A stretch of 64,000 bases of DNA, from contig JAKUCV010007537.1 of NCBI GenBank assembly GCA_028386065.3, positions 98,061 to 162,060 on the forward strand. Direction: 5' to 3'. The notes below the pieces were generated by a model that worked only from the letters and a program-made list of their open reading frames with translations, did no database searches and had not been told where the DNA came from. Positions 48,115-60,807 of this stretch are shown piece by piece. This DNA comes from Turnera subulata (lineage: Eukaryota; Streptophyta; Magnoliopsida; Malpighiales; Passifloraceae). Position 1 is the first letter of the stretch; each line of letters opens with the position of its first letter. The position numbers were made by a program, and so were the translations under genes.

Positions 48115-51100
48115 ATGGAAAAGACTCTCTCGCATTCCCGGCAACCAAGCTCCGTCTTCTCCAAGAAAACCAGCTACAATGGCGGCGCCGCTGCCAAGAC
48201 AGTCTACGACGACGTCTTCGGGGGCCCGCCCAGGTTCGGGGCCCCGAGCCTGTCGCCGCGGGTGGAGGAGTACAGCGAGATATTCGGGGGCTTCCACGCG
48301 CCACGCGCCTCCTCGATTCCCGTGCTCGATCTCCCCGTCGTGGGCGAGGACTCCGAGGTCTTCTTCGACGTCAGGAGCTGCCCCGGATTCGACTACAATG
48401 AGGTTTTCGGGGGATTTGGCGGCGGCCAGGATTTCGCGGTCTCGTACGAGGAGCTGGTGATGGCGGCGTCGGCGGCGAGGGAGAAACCCAGCGGTGTTTG
48501 TTCGTCCGATGAGGAGGCTTGGTATGTTTTGGAATGTTGTGTTTCTTCTCCTGTCTGGGTTTAATGTGGTTTTTGTTTTTAGCTGTCTTGTTTGTGTTTT
48601 AAGTTTGCTGTCCTTTTATTTTAAGGATAAAAGTCTTTGGCCTCTCTTGTCCCAGCCAAAGCTTCTTATGCGTGGGCGTTTCTTTTCTTTATTTCTTTTG
48701 GTGGGTTCTAATCGGGACGTGGAGGGAATGAGGAACCTGTAAATTTGCTTTCAGTTGGTTGCTAGTGAAATGTAAAAATTAGAAGTAAAACTAGAGGCGG
48801 AGGGTAATGTTCTATGGGGTTCGTTAGAGTTTCTAAAATTTAGTTTACAGGTATAGGAGAAAGTCTAGTTGTTGCATTTGCTGTTTTCCAAATTTCTGAC
48901 TTGAGGACTATGATTTGTTGAAATCTGGCAGAGATTTTCCCTCTGTTGGCATGTCTGGTGGAATCTTTAGTGGTTGGGACTTGCATTATTTATTTTCTTA
49001 AGGATGAGAGTCTTGTTTATAGTTAAAATATACAATTAACCATTTGCATGTGAAGCTGATGGGGCTTGATTTTTCCTGTGCATTTTCTAAGAGTCATTTA
49101 GTTTCTATGAGAACTTTCATAATTTGGTTGGAGGCTACAGTTGCTTGATCTGTGGGGATTGCAGAATTTATATTTAGCCAATCTTTTCGTTGTTTTATGC
49201 GTTTCCTTTTCTTACAATTATAGGACGTTAGAAGATGCAGAGTGTTTATCAGTTGAGTCAACAGAACACTGTTTGTCAAATGGAGACACTCATGAGCCAA
49301 TTGATGGCTGCATGGAATTCAACATATCATACCACAAAGCTAGTCGAAGCATAGATGAAGTAGCGCCAAATGGCATTACACATGTGACTCAGCTAGTTGA
49401 TGTTCCTGGATATGCCTATATGGTGGATAGAACCACTTCCTTGCCGAAGGCGGTCGATGAGTACTCGTCGGAGGCCAGCGATGATGGTCATCTCAGCATT
49501 GACTTAAGCGGGGAAATGACTACAGGAAGGCATCTCGGAAAGACCATGTCACACCCAGCTAATGGCAATAGTGGCAGACCATTGTCTGGAAATGATATTA
49601 GACCTCAAAAGGCACTTGCTAGAAATGGCTCTCATCCTAGTGTGGGATTTGTGACTATATCTGATGTCAGCCTTAGAACTCAGCCATCTCACTTACCAGC
49701 CCCTTCCAGACCACCTCCTCCATTGGATGTCAAAAACAGAGTTTCTGGTGAATTGACTTCTAACTGTGCAAGTGTTGCTTCTGGAGGGACAGCGGGTGAT
49801 AGTTCTCCACCTTATTTTGATGTAGAGGTAGATGCAAGTTCTTCTGCTGCAGTTTCCGCTGCTGCTATGAAAGAAGCAATGGAGCAAGCTCAAGCGAAGC
49901 TGAAAAGTGCAAAAGAGTTAATGGAGAGGAAAAAGGATGTTCTTCAGAGCCGCTCCAAATCAAGTGCGAAGAATGACAGAAAAGGAAAGGAAGAAAAGAA
50001 AGTCAAGATTGTTGATGGGCTTGGTTGTAGAGAAAATCAGGGTCAGAGCACTTCTTTAACAGAGAATGGACTGGAATATTCTGTTCTGGAAGAGAGACAT
50101 CAAGCATTTGTTTCAGCCCATATAATTCCAGACACATTAGAAGAGGTAAAGCATCCAAACAATGCCACAAAATTTGGTGAAAAACATGGGAGTGAGTCCT
50201 TTTTGATTGAAGATTCCAGAAGGATTGATGGGGCTGGTGAATGGAAAGAGGCTACCGGATTTTTTGAATTGGTGAAGACAGAATCTAGGAAGGCCCTGGA
50301 TCAACCAAACAATGAAAACATATGGGTGCAGAATATAAATATTCACGAGCAGGAGAAAAAGGGTAAGAAGATACTTAAAGAAACAGTGCAGCAGGATGGA
50401 GAAAGAAAGAAAAAAGTTAAAAAAGTCAGAGGGGATCATGTGTTTGAAGATTGTGAGAAGAAATCAAGAGTCTCAAAAGAAGCTGATGAAGTGAAGGAAA
50501 GCTTTGGTAGAGCAGAAGCAGGTGAAGTTCCACGAAGACAGAAAGGGCTTGAGAACAAGGCACAAGCAGGTGAAGGGGAGTTTACCAGGGAAGAGAACAA
50601 GAAGAATTTTAGAACAGATCACCAAGCTGTGGGAACTGAAAAGAAACACTCAAGGCTAGATGTCATAGAAAACCATGAGAATCTGCACACAGGAAGCAAG
50701 TCTTCTGCAAAGCCAGTGATGAAGTGCAAGGAGAAAGACCCACGACCAAAAGAGGTTAATAGTAGTATGCAGGACGCAGAAAGAGTTAGTATTGAAAGGG
50801 AAAACAATGAAGACAGACAAAAAGTGATTTCTGAGAAAGAAAATGACTGGAAGGTTAAATTTGCTCTTGAGCAAGCAGAAAATGAGAGAAGATTAAAGGA
50901 ATCTCTTGAGAAGGAAGAACAGAGGATGAAAGAGGCTTATGAAAGGGAAGAAAACGAGAAAAGACAGAAAGAGGCATATCAAAAGGAAGAGAATGAGAAG
51001 AAGTTAAGAGAGGCTCTTGAGTGTGAAGAAAGTGAAAGGAGACAGAAAGAGGCCCTGGAGAAGGAAGAGAATAAGAGGAGACAAAGAGAGGCTGCTGAAA

Positions 51101-54100
51101 GGGAAGCAAATGAGAAGAGAGAAAAGGAGGCTCGTGAAAGAGAACATGAAAAGCAGTTGAAAGAGGCTCTTGCAAAAGAAGAGAATGAGAGAAGACAGAA
51201 GGAGGCTGTGAGACAGGAAGAGTATAATAAGGGACAAAGAGAGGCTTGTGAAAGAGATGTAAGGGAGAGAAAACTTCAAGAGGATCTTGCACTGGAAGAG
51301 GAGAGAAAACAAAGAGATGCTCGTGAAAGAGGGGGAACTGTGAGGAGATCTGAGGAGACCTCTGTAGGAAAGGAGTTCACTAAGGTAGTTGAAGAGGCAC
51401 CTGTAAGAGAAGAGACAAGGAAGAGGCCAGAAGAGACATCTATAAGAAAGGAGTTCAATAAGGGAGTTGAAGAGGCACCTGGAAGAGAAGAAACAAGGAA
51501 GAGACCAGAAGAGACATGTGAACAAGACAGAAGTTCCAGATTAAGATGGGCTGTAGAAGAAGAAGTAATTGAAATGGAAATAAAGGGGGCATGTGAGGAA
51601 GAAGAAATCCATGAGGCCTGTGAATGGCCAGAGATTGAGGTGAAGCTTAAGAATGCCAGCAAAAGTGACGGACTAAAGGGACTAAAAATGGTGGGGAAGG
51701 ATTTCACTGTACTAAGTCAGCCATGCAAACTGGATGACAATGTGAAAAACAGCAAGCATGGAGTAGTCGGTGGAAAGCTGAAAGCAAATGTAGGGACTGC
51801 TCACGAAGAGATTGAAGAGGTGCAATCTGAGCCGGGAATCAGTCATACCGAAGCTACGGTTAAGACTGTTTACGAACCACTTGACAGAGAACCCAAAGCA
51901 TTTGGCATGGTCGATGCCTCCCATGAATGCAAAAAGGAGGGAGATGGTGAAGAGGTACCTTGTGCTGATGTAGGAGTGAAGACAGCGGTTGTGTCTGGAA
52001 ATGACGCTTGTAACAATGAGGAAACAAAGTCAGCCTCCCACTTGGACTTTGAGATGAGGAGAGAAAAGGATAAAAATAATGGGGATGATACCATGCCTAG
52101 AAGAGTGCCGCAAGAGTCAGTTGAAACTGGAAGAAAAATGGGAGCAACTCAACCGGTTTCTCTACAGATGAAAGGAAGCACCCATAAAACCACTCAGCAG
52201 CTCAATGCTAGTCAGAATACTGAAAAGAAAATGAAGAACGTTGGTGGATCAGCAGAAGAAAAAGAAAAAGAAAGGGTGAGAAGAGAAGAAGAGCTGGAAA
52301 AAGAACGCCTTAGAAAGATAGAGGAAGAAAGAGAAAGGGAAAGGGAAAGAGAGAAGGATAGAATGGCTGTTGACAGAGCTACACTTGAAGCTCGGGATAG
52401 AGCATATACTGAAGCCCGTGAAAGGGCAGAACGGACTGCATTAGAAAGAGCAACTGCTGAAGCTCGGCAAAGAGCACTGAACGAGGCCCGGGAAAGACTT
52501 GAGAAGGCATGTGCGGAGGCTAGGGAGAAATCACAAGCTGATAAGGCAGCTGCAGAGGCCAGGATTAGGGCAGAGCGTGCTGCAGTAGAGAGAGCAACTG
52601 CGGAGGCAAGAGAGCGTGCTTTTGAGAAAGCAATGGCTGAAAGGGCTGCTTTTGGAGCTAGAGAGCGGATGGAAAGATCTGTTTCAGATAAATTCTCTGG
52701 ATCTTCTAGGACTAGTGGAATGAGACCAAGCTCGTCATCCTCTGTGAGTACCCTCCCATTTGCTACACGATTGTTGATTCTGTTTGCATTTGGGATTTAA
52801 TGATTTTTAAATGGCTGGGTCTACAGGATCTGCAATTCCAGAGTGCCGGCTCATTTAATGGCTCAAGATATACACATTCCTCACTCCATAGCAGTACGTT
52901 ATTTAGGCTACATTTTTCTTTAACTTCTCAGTAACTTCAAATATTTTTTCCTCTCCAATCTAATTCTTTCTAAATGTGTTATTTGCTGAAGACTCGAGCT
53001 ACACAGAGCGATCTGAAGAGATTGAGGGTGAATCAGCACAGAGATGTAAAGCCAGATTAGAAAGGCACCGTAGGACAGCTGAACGAGCGGTATGATTCTT
53101 CTTTTCTGAAAGTCATCCTATTTCTTTACATTTTTAAAAACTAACATTCAACTTCTTTGGCATTTCTGCAGGCAAAAGCTCTGGCAGAGAAAAATATGCG
53201 TGATCTTCTTGCTCAAAGAGAACAAGCAGAGAGAAATGTACTGGTCTTCTGGATTTTTTTTTTCTCAATCTTATGATCTTAATATCTATATCTTATCAAC
53301 AATCTTCAATCTGATTCTCATTGCAGAGATTAGCAGAAACTCTTGATGCAGAGGTTAAAAGGTGGTCAAGTGGGAAAGAAGGAAACTTACGAGCATTGCT
53401 TTCAACTTTGCAATATGTATGTTTCTTTACATCATATAGGCGTGAACTTCTTCTGGTTTATATAGTTTCAGCTTTATGATCTAAGCATGCTAGGAAAACT
53501 GAATTTTACTTTTTTGTCTCTGGAGAAAATAATCTGATAACTTTCATTTTGCCCAAATGACATCTTACATAAGAGAAGTCCATGGCTGTCTTGTTGTAAA
53601 GGTTTTTGGATGGGCGATTATTTGTGATAATGCTAAATCAATTGAAGGCACTATGAATATTGGTTCTTTTCTATGGTGATGTTTATCTAAAGTCAAACCT
53701 TCATCTTGATTATTTATTTTCATCTGCTAACTTTGATTTCTGTTTCAACCTCAAGTTAAACTAGCTTCAAATGAATAAATGTCTATGGTTTCTAACAGCT
53801 GATTTGATAATCTTTTAAATTTTTGGGCAGATCCTCGGGCCTGGTAGCGGTTGGCAACCAATTCCATTGACAGAAGTAATCACTTCCGCTGCTGTAAAGA
53901 AGGCTTACAGGAAAGCCACTCTTTGTGTCCATCCTGACAAATTACAACAGCGTGGTGCTAGTATCCAGCATAAGTACATATGTGAGAAGGTTTTTGATCT
54001 TCTGAAGGTATGTCCCTGGAGTCAGTCTCTGTGAACAACTTAAGGTTACAATTCTGATTGATATTCTTGTTCTTTACCATGAAATACATATACTTGTATG

Positions 54101-54399
54101 GCTCGGCCTTTAGAGGATAGACCAGTGTTCTCACTTGTACGGTTTATGGCTTGTCCTTGAGAGGATAGAGTAGGTTTTCTTGGTTCCCAGAGCCTGCAGG
54201 AGAGATATTCTGTTTGTTAAGTGGATTTGGCTTAAAATTTTAAACACTTGGCATAAACATTCTATATAGAAACACCATTTTGTTTGGCATCAAGGAGTTA
54301 GTAGGTTGATTCGTGGCGATGCCAATTGATACGATTCTTTCGTTATGGACGTTTGATTTCCAGGAAGCTTGGAACAAATTCAACTCGGAGGAGCGGTAG
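48115..54399 (+). CDS. AUL1: Auxilin-like J-domain protein (AUL1 type)
   Basis: Eight exons: 48115-48521, 49224-52743, 52827-52893, 52992-53089, 53172-53237, 53327-53416, 53831-54007, 54364-54399, giving 1486 residues in frame, about the size of Arabidopsis AUL1. The N-terminal exon carries three spaced aromatic-acidic FGG motifs: [15 protein letters not shown] and [11 protein letters not shown]. The 3.5-kb second exon holds a Glu/Lys-rich coiled-coil tract (around 50870-51330) of repeated [15 protein letters not shown] units and a second Arg/Glu/Ala tract near 52290-52680. The C-terminus is an auxilin J-domain: [15 protein letters not shown], then HPD at 1450-1452. Family role: recruits Hsc70 to uncoat clathrin vesicles; AUL1 is also linked to chloroplast movement-type processes via relatives such as JAC1. 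The start at 48115 avoids the in-frame upstream non-ATG extension. Confidence 0.94.
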
Positions 54400-55538
54400 G
54401 CCTAGCTCGGCATCTATGCTGGTCGCCTTTTAACAGATTCTGTAAATCTATTCTGCTTGTAAGTAATATTTGATATCTCATAGCTCATTGGATAGCTTAT
54501 TAGTGATGCTGTAAGGAAATAGGTACGGAACAAGATATTGTTCAAGGAAAAGTTGTCCGGTTTTCCATTGAACATTTGCTATCCAATCTTTTTAGTTTAT
54601 TAGTGCATTTTTGAGCATTTATTAACAATTCATCTCCAGCAATCTATTCCGCCATCACCTCCTTTTTATTTCAGAGAAGCCTATAATTTGTTTCAAGGCT
54701 TCATATTACATCCGGGCATTGCATTTCTTTGATGAGTTCTAGACTTCTAGTTGGAATCATTGACTCGGGAAGTGTAATACACTATTCAAGAGTAGATTTC
54801 TTGGAAACTATAATGGGGTTTTGGGCCTGTTTTCCTCCTTTTCGCTCAACGGAAGTGGTTGACCAGGGAGGTGGGGAAGAAGAAATAAATATCTATATAA
54901 ATCTTGATGATGATTCTTTCCAATGGACAGAATGATGACAATGATGGGAGTGAGAATTATTTTTTTTAAGGGGGTAATTCATGGAGGAATGCTCCTTATT
55001 ACTGATTAAATCAGGCTTGGTTTCAGCTCTAAATGCCATCATGAAGGAGCATGCAGCCATGGTTGGTGAAGATCATAATGGCAGTGATAAGCCTCTGGCA
55101 AGCTATTGTATTGTATAATTTCTTTTTTTCTGTGTCTTCTTTGGCCTGGGGTAAGTTTCCTGGTTGGTTCTGTTTGGTCTTGGGCTTAAGCTAGAAGCCC
55201 CAGGTAAATACTGATGCAAAAAAGATGCTGCTAAGTAAAGAAGCCTGACCCAACAACTTATTAGTTATAACCCTTTTCGCATAAAATCAAACGAAGCTTG
55301 ACACGTTCGCTAAAATTGACCTTCATCTCTTCCTTATTCTTTTATGTTCCTTTTTAACCAAAAACTTGGTCTTCCCATACCCATCTGTAATCTACTCGTT
55401 AACTTCTAATTATAGCTCTCAAGAGTCAAGAAACATTGTGACTTCCAGTTCAGAAAAAACAAAAATAAAAGAAAAGAATAGACTCCAAATTCTTACCCAA
55501 TTTAGAGAGAGAGAGAAAAAAAGGAGAAAGAATACCAC
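54400..55538. other. Intergenic
   Basis: 3' region of the auxilin-like gene and promoter of the PPR gene, whose leader is GA-rich (55504-55530). A 68-codon frame at 54729 has no support. Confidence 0.45.
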
Positions 55539-57167
55539 ATGTTTATGCCTCACAAACCCCAGTCGCTGTCCTATTATTACCGTTTCATTCGTTTCCTCAA
55601 ATTTCCCGCCAAATTCCCTAGTAATACTCCGAGAACAGCTGGCATAAAATGTTATTACAGTTATGCCCATGCCGACCATATGTTCGACGTATTGTCTCAC
55701 CAAGACATTTACTCCCTCAACTCTCAACTCACCTCTTACAATCGCAACGGCAGCTTCGTAGCCACATGGGCTCTCTTTTCTCGCATGCATTCCGCTTCCT
55801 CCGAGCTCGATGCCTACACTTTCACCCCAGTTCTCGGTGCCTGCTCCGCGTTGCCCTGCCCGGAACGGGGTGAGCAAGTCCATGCTCTAATGATCAGAAC
55901 AGGCACGGACTTGGGGACTGTCACCAAAACTGCACTTATGGATATGTACTCAAAGTACGGGTGCCTAGGTGAGTCCGTTAAAGTCTTTGAAGAAATGGAG
56001 TTCCGGGATGTTGTGACTTGGAATGCTTTGCTTTCCAGTTTTCTAAGGCACGGTCTTGCTAAGGAAGCTTTTCGTGTTTTTGGAGCAATGAGGAGGGAAA
56101 GAGTGGAGTTTAGTGAGTTCACATTGAGTTGTATGCTCAAGGCTTGTGCCTCCATCAAGGGTTTTCGACAAGGCAAGCAGGTTCACGCCATGGTGGTTGT
56201 GATGGGACAAGATTTGGTGGTTTTGGGTACTGCTCTAATCGACTTTTACTCGAACCTCGGGTATGTTGATGAAGCGATGAAAGTTTTTTCTAGCTTGAGT
56301 TGGAGAAAGGATGATGTTATGTGCAATTCTTTGATTGCTGGCTGTGTTAAGAATAGGAGATATAAAGATGCGTTCTTGATAATGAGTGCCATGAGGCCAA
56401 ATGTGGTTGCACTTACTAGTGCTCTTGCTGCTTGCTCTGAGAATTCAGACCTGTGGATTGGGATGCAGATTCACTGTGTGGCTATACGTTTTGGTCTTAT
56501 CTTAGATACTCAATTGTGCAATGTATTATTAGACGTGTATGCAAAATGTGGGAAAATTTTAAAGGCTAGGTCATTATTTGATAGGGTCTGCCATAAGGAT
56601 GTAATCTCCTGGACCAGCTTGATAGATGCATATGGAAGGCATGGGCACGGGGGTGAAGCGATTGAGCTGTTCAAGAAAATGAGTGAGGATGGAAGTATGG
56701 TCTTGCCAAATTCTGTGACATTTCTAGCTATTCTTTCAGCTTGTGGGCATTCAGGGCTGGTGGACGAGGGCCGAGAATTGTTTAATTTGGTGAGGGATAA
56801 ATATGGTTTGGTCCCCGGTCCAGAGCATTATTCATGCTTTGTAGATATCTTAGGACGGGCTGGCAGAATAGAGGATGTCTGGTGCCTTTTTGATGACATG
56901 GTCAAACATGGTACTAGGCCTACAACTCCTGTATGGGCGTCGGTATTGAACGCCTGCTGTCTTAACCAGGATGTATCGAGGGGCGAACTAGCTGCGAAGC
57001 ATCTCCTGGAATTAGAACCAAATAACCCCGGGATTTATGTGCTGCTTTCAAATTTCTACGCATCAATTGGTAAGTGCAATGCTGTGGAAGACTTGAGAAA
57101 CAATATGAAGGAGAAGGGGCTGATAAAAAATGCTGGGAGTAGCAGGATCACTGCAAATGCTACTTGA
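55539..57167 (+). CDS. PLS-class pentatricopeptide repeat protein with E domain (At5g66500-like)
   Basis: An intronless frame of 542 residues. After ~45 basic, Ser/Pro-rich residues (likely mitochondrial presequence) come PPR motifs of mixed P, L and S type. Recognisable helices include TKTALMDMYSKYGCLGESVK, DVVTWNALLSSFLRHGLAKE, LCNVLLDVYAKCGKILKARS and DVISWTSLIDAYGRHGHGGE. The C-terminus has an E-type end (VWASVLNACCLNQDVSRGEL through YVLLSNFYASIGK) and stops before any DYW deaminase domain. It matches Arabidopsis At5g66500 along its length as I recall it. PLS-E proteins bind organellar RNA and commonly specify C-to-U editing sites with a partner deaminase. The RNA target cannot be given here. 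A second in-frame ATG two codons on is an equally possible start. Confidence 0.95.
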   Translation: MFMPHKPQSLSYYYRFIRFLKFPAKFPSNTPRTAGIKCYYSYAHADHMFDVLSHQDIYSLNSQLTSYNRNGSFVATWALFSRMHSASSELDAYTFTPVLGACSALPCPERGEQVHALMIRTGTDLGTVTKTALMDMYSKYGCLGESVKVFEEMEFRDVVTWNALLSSFLRHGLAKEAFRVFGAMRRERVEFSEFTLSCMLKACASIKGFRQGKQVHAMVVVMGQDLVVLGTALIDFYSNLGYVDEAMKVFSSLSWRKDDVMCNSLIAGCVKNRRYKDAFLIMSAMRPNVVALTSALAACSENSDLWIGMQIHCVAIRFGLILDTQLCNVLLDVYAKCGKILKARSLFDRVCHKDVISWTSLIDAYGRHGHGGEAIELFKKMSEDGSMVLPNSVTFLAILSACGHSGLVDEGRELFNLVRDKYGLVPGPEHYSCFVDILGRAGRIEDVWCLFDDMVKHGTRPTTPVWASVLNACCLNQDVSRGELAAKHLLELEPNNPGIYVLLSNFYASIGKCNAVEDLRNNMKEKGLIKNAGSSRITANAT

Positions 57168-59858
57168 TTACAAATTTGTGCAAAGAAGTGATGCGTATTA
57201 CTGCAAAATTCCTGATCTGTTATCAAGGGACAGACCAAGAAATCACTCCTTCAGAAGTGTAAAAAGAGGCTGCAGCCCTCTCTAACCAGGAGATGATAAT
57301 CATGTGGAAGATTGTTTTATTATCCAAATGAGTGCGTTGAGGAATCCATTTGGCTAATTGATCAAAGCCTTAGCAATTTATATTGGTGAGACAACAGTTG
57401 TCTTTGTATCAAAATTCATTAACGCAGGTCCATAACTGCTAGATTGCTGGGCACTGTGCTTATCAGTAATGGTACCCCAAGATTTCTCTGATCCTTTCTC
57501 TACTAGTTTCTTATTCATCAGGGTCTTATGCAAGAACAAAGGGAGGATATTCTGCATAATTCCTCTCTTCGCAATGCATATGGAAATAATTAATCAACAT
57601 TGAAGAGAAAGACAATATAATTGCAAACTTAAAAAGGCTTTTGGTTCGCATCTAGATTCATATATGGCTGTGGGTATATGCTTTCTTTCTTTATTTTTTT
57701 TTAGAATCAAGCTATGGGGTATATGCTAGATTGGTCAATGAGAATGAGATGGTATAAGCATCAATAACAGCTAGCAAAATGCTCCAATCGTGGCGTGAAT
57801 GAGAATTAATCGCTAATAAATATATTAGCCTGCAGAACATGTGCTATAGTTAATGCACTGTATGGTACATGCACTCCATCTAGAAATTGTTCCTGTTTCA
57901 CGAGGATAACATAGTATAATGTTGCCGTAATTGTTGCAGTATAATGTGGAGGATTTAAGAAGTACTATTATTTTGCGATCATAAGCAACATACATTTTCA
58001 TCAGCACAAAACAAAGTAAAGGATACTACTACTACTACTACTCGCATTCACCATCTTATTCCATGGAGAAGGTCAGTCATTTTTTTCAAAGGCAGTGTTG
58101 CTGCCAAAGCTCTAACTTATCGGGACAAAAGGCTGTTATACAAAAAGTGAAGATGAATAAGATTGTTTGATAGTAGCAGTAGTAGTAGCCAGGAAGACAA
58201 CGAGACAAAATTTCTGAACTCACTATGTTTACCGGGGGGAAAGGAATGATTTAGTAGTAATTGAAAGTGACGAAATATGGCCTCAAGGCACATGCTTGCT
58301 GCCAATAGTAAAAGAGCTTCTAGAAGGTGATGTCTTTAATTTGTCAAACATTAGTATTCCGCTTGCAGCCCTCACGGATCGCAATCATACATGGTACACA
58401 ACAAGTTCTTGGGGTTGACAATTCTGATGATAAAACAAATAATAACAAATAAATAAATACATGAGAGTGGCTGGCTGATGAGTATTATATATTTTGTTTT
58501 TCCAAACTAATGGTTGGCTAGTTTCTGTCACAATAACTCATACCAAATCTGTTTTCGATTGATCACCCACCACGGTTTCAACATTATTTCAATAAATTAT
58601 CACTAATTCTATCAGGGTGTGTCACTGGAACTGGGGGTTTTCACTTTCACTAGCCATAGCCTCTTTGCTGGGTGAAGCTTTAGGCTGTGCTGCATGCCAC
58701 CGTAGAATTGAAAGGAGTAGTGTTATGGGTATACGATACAAGTAAAAATGCTCACTTAAGTAAACAATCTAGGACATGTTTAGTGGCATTTTTAAGGGGA
58801 ATTGATAACATGATCAATTCTGCTTGTATGTACAGAACTCCAAGTCTTAAGATCAAACGATATGCAATGCTGACACCTCTGGCACAAGCAAAGTACTAAT
58901 TCTCATGCTGTGGTCTTATGTTAAAAAAAAAAAAATTGAAGGGTTTGAGGCCGTTTCCAAACACGGAACAGATCTGATGACAATCTTATTAAACAGTAGA
59001 CGTGATATCATGTAACTGTTTTGTTTATGATTAACAATGTCAAATGAACTGCTAAAACACCAATTTCGTTTAAATTATTGTCATGCTGCCTACTTTGTCT
59101 CTTCGAGAAAAGAATGGTTAGCTCTAATTCGGATATGAAATGAGGAGGAGAGAATTTGTATGCCCAGTTCCATAGATTAGTTAAAGGTCTTTTTCTATAG
59201 ACACCGTAGTTTGGTTATTTGGTAGCATAAATAAGCCCCTCCTTGTTAACTAGGCAAATCGGTATCAAGCATAGCTAGGATACCAAACTGAAAAGACTGC
59301 TACTATAGACCTATTAACATTGCTTCGGAAAAAAAAAAAAAGAAGAAAAGAACCCATTAATATTGCTTCTTTAAAAAGAAGAAGAAGAAGAGAACCTATT
59401 AACATTGCCTATAGTCTATAGAGATACTTTATTGTTCAATTAAAGCATAGTTGATTTCGTACTCTCTGGCACATGGCCATTGTCTCACCTATTAAATTTT
59501 AGCTGTTGAAAAAAAAAAAAGCCTATGATAGTTTAGACATTTAATTTTCTCTTAGGCTGTAGCTGTGCCTGTTGGCAAATGGGCATGCACCAGAAATTTT
59601 TTAATTAACCTAAAGTTTCTTGAGGAGCCGTGATGACGTTTATCAAACACTGCCTGGCAAGCAAGAGTAGACCAAATAATTTGTTTTTGGCAAAAACAAA
59701 AATCATTTCGTTCCAAACGTGCACAATATTTAAATTTATCTTGGTTTCCTTGCAAATTTAAATTTATAAATTCAATTCAATCCATACCTTATTCTTAAAA
59801 TTTTTAAAAAGGGTCAGTCCTTATCTTTCACAGCCGTCACCACCTCATCCTTGCTCAA
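57168..59858. other. Intergenic with simple repeats
   Basis: About 2.7 kb. Contains an (ACT)n run at 58025-58042, a (GTA)n-like run near 58170-58190 and a small cluster of three related units (ACCTATTAACATTGCTT type) between about 59308 and 59410 separated by A/GAA-rich spacers. No gene supported. Confidence 0.5.
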
Positions 59859-59864
59859 TATAAG
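59859..59864 (+). promoter_or_regulatory. TATA-like site of small-protein copy 1
   Basis: TATAAG followed by a conserved leader. The same element and leader (TGCAAGTTTCC, CATCTCAAAAACAAAG, AACACAATATTT, ATAGCCCATGGC) recur before copy 2, which supports function. Confidence 0.5.
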
Positions 59865-59988
59865 TTCGTGCAAGTTTCCAATCTGATATTCATCTCAAAA
59901 ACAAAGAAAGACAAGCTGCACCTTGATCTCTTAGCAGAAAAAACACAATATTTTTTTTTTTGATAATTAAGAAAATATTGTATAGCCC

Positions 59989-60357
59989 ATGGCAATGTTT
60001 AGGGCATTGAGTGTTAGAAGAAGCCCCATGAGTTACGAACGCATGGGGGAGGAGCCTTCTGTGGGTCTACTGGAGGTGAAGCTAGAGAGGAACAAAAGCG
60101 TGCCTGCTTTTATCTTTGGCCTATCAAAATCAAGTAGACAGAAACTAGGAGAAGTGGTGATACCAGAAAGCCCTACAGTGAAGCCTCCTGGCAGCAAAAA
60201 AGAGGCCAAGAGTCACCCACTCTTTGGTATGTTTGATGGTCGTAGCAAGAAGAAGAAACCTACGGCAAATCCTGACTTTGCAAGGTACGTAGAATATCTG
60301 AAAGAGGGAGGTGTTTGGGATGCAACAGCAAATAAGCCTGTGATCTATTACAAATGA
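59989..60357 (+). CDS. Small basic uncharacterised plant protein, tandem copy 1
   Basis: An intronless frame of 122 residues, supported by strong conservation with the copy at 63395: about 97 identical residues, while leader and 3' UTR also align. The N-terminus MAMFRALSVRR is basic and amphipathic; a conserved SYERMGEE and KLERNKSVPAFIFGLSKS follow. The C-terminal half is Lys-rich (SKKKKPTANPDFARYVEYLK) and ends in VIYYK. No membrane segment or known domain. I do not recognise a function. It resembles short hypothetical proteins found across dicots. Nuclear or organellar targeting are both possible. Confidence 0.8.
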   Translation: MAMFRALSVRRSPMSYERMGEEPSVGLLEVKLERNKSVPAFIFGLSKSSRQKLGEVVIPESPTVKPPGSKKEAKSHPLFGMFDGRSKKKKPTANPDFARYVEYLKEGGVWDATANKPVIYYK

Positions 60358-60807
60358 AAAGTTGAAAACAAGAAAAGTCTTCTTGTCAGCTTTGTATTGT
60401 TGATCCAAGAATTAGGATCTTGAAGATCTAGAGGTTGTACAGTTTGGTTGCAAGAAAATGAGATGAAAGAAATGTTAGAATCATGATCTGGATTCATTGA
60501 ATCAATCTAGATTTATTATGTCCAGTTGCTTGATTTTCCTGATGTCCTGAGAATTAATAATAAATAATATTGAACAATGCAAGATTTACTTATGTTATGT
60601 GCATGCATTTGTTGACTTCATGCCCATCTTAGAGCGATTTTAGGAGCAAGGGAAGGAACCCACTTAATTCTTGTCACATTTCTCATTAGATTTTTCTTCT
60701 ATCTCTCTGCTTATCATTCGACATTTAATCAACCACTCCAATGGCAGGTTGCAAAAATTTGATATTTTGGATTATCGAACGACATTTAATTTTTGATATT
60801 TTGCAAA

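Noticed and set aside
51004..51525. Long minus-strand frames opposite the auxilin-like exon 2
   Set aside because: Ser/Leu/Phe-rich antisense shadows of the Glu/Lys repeat tract.
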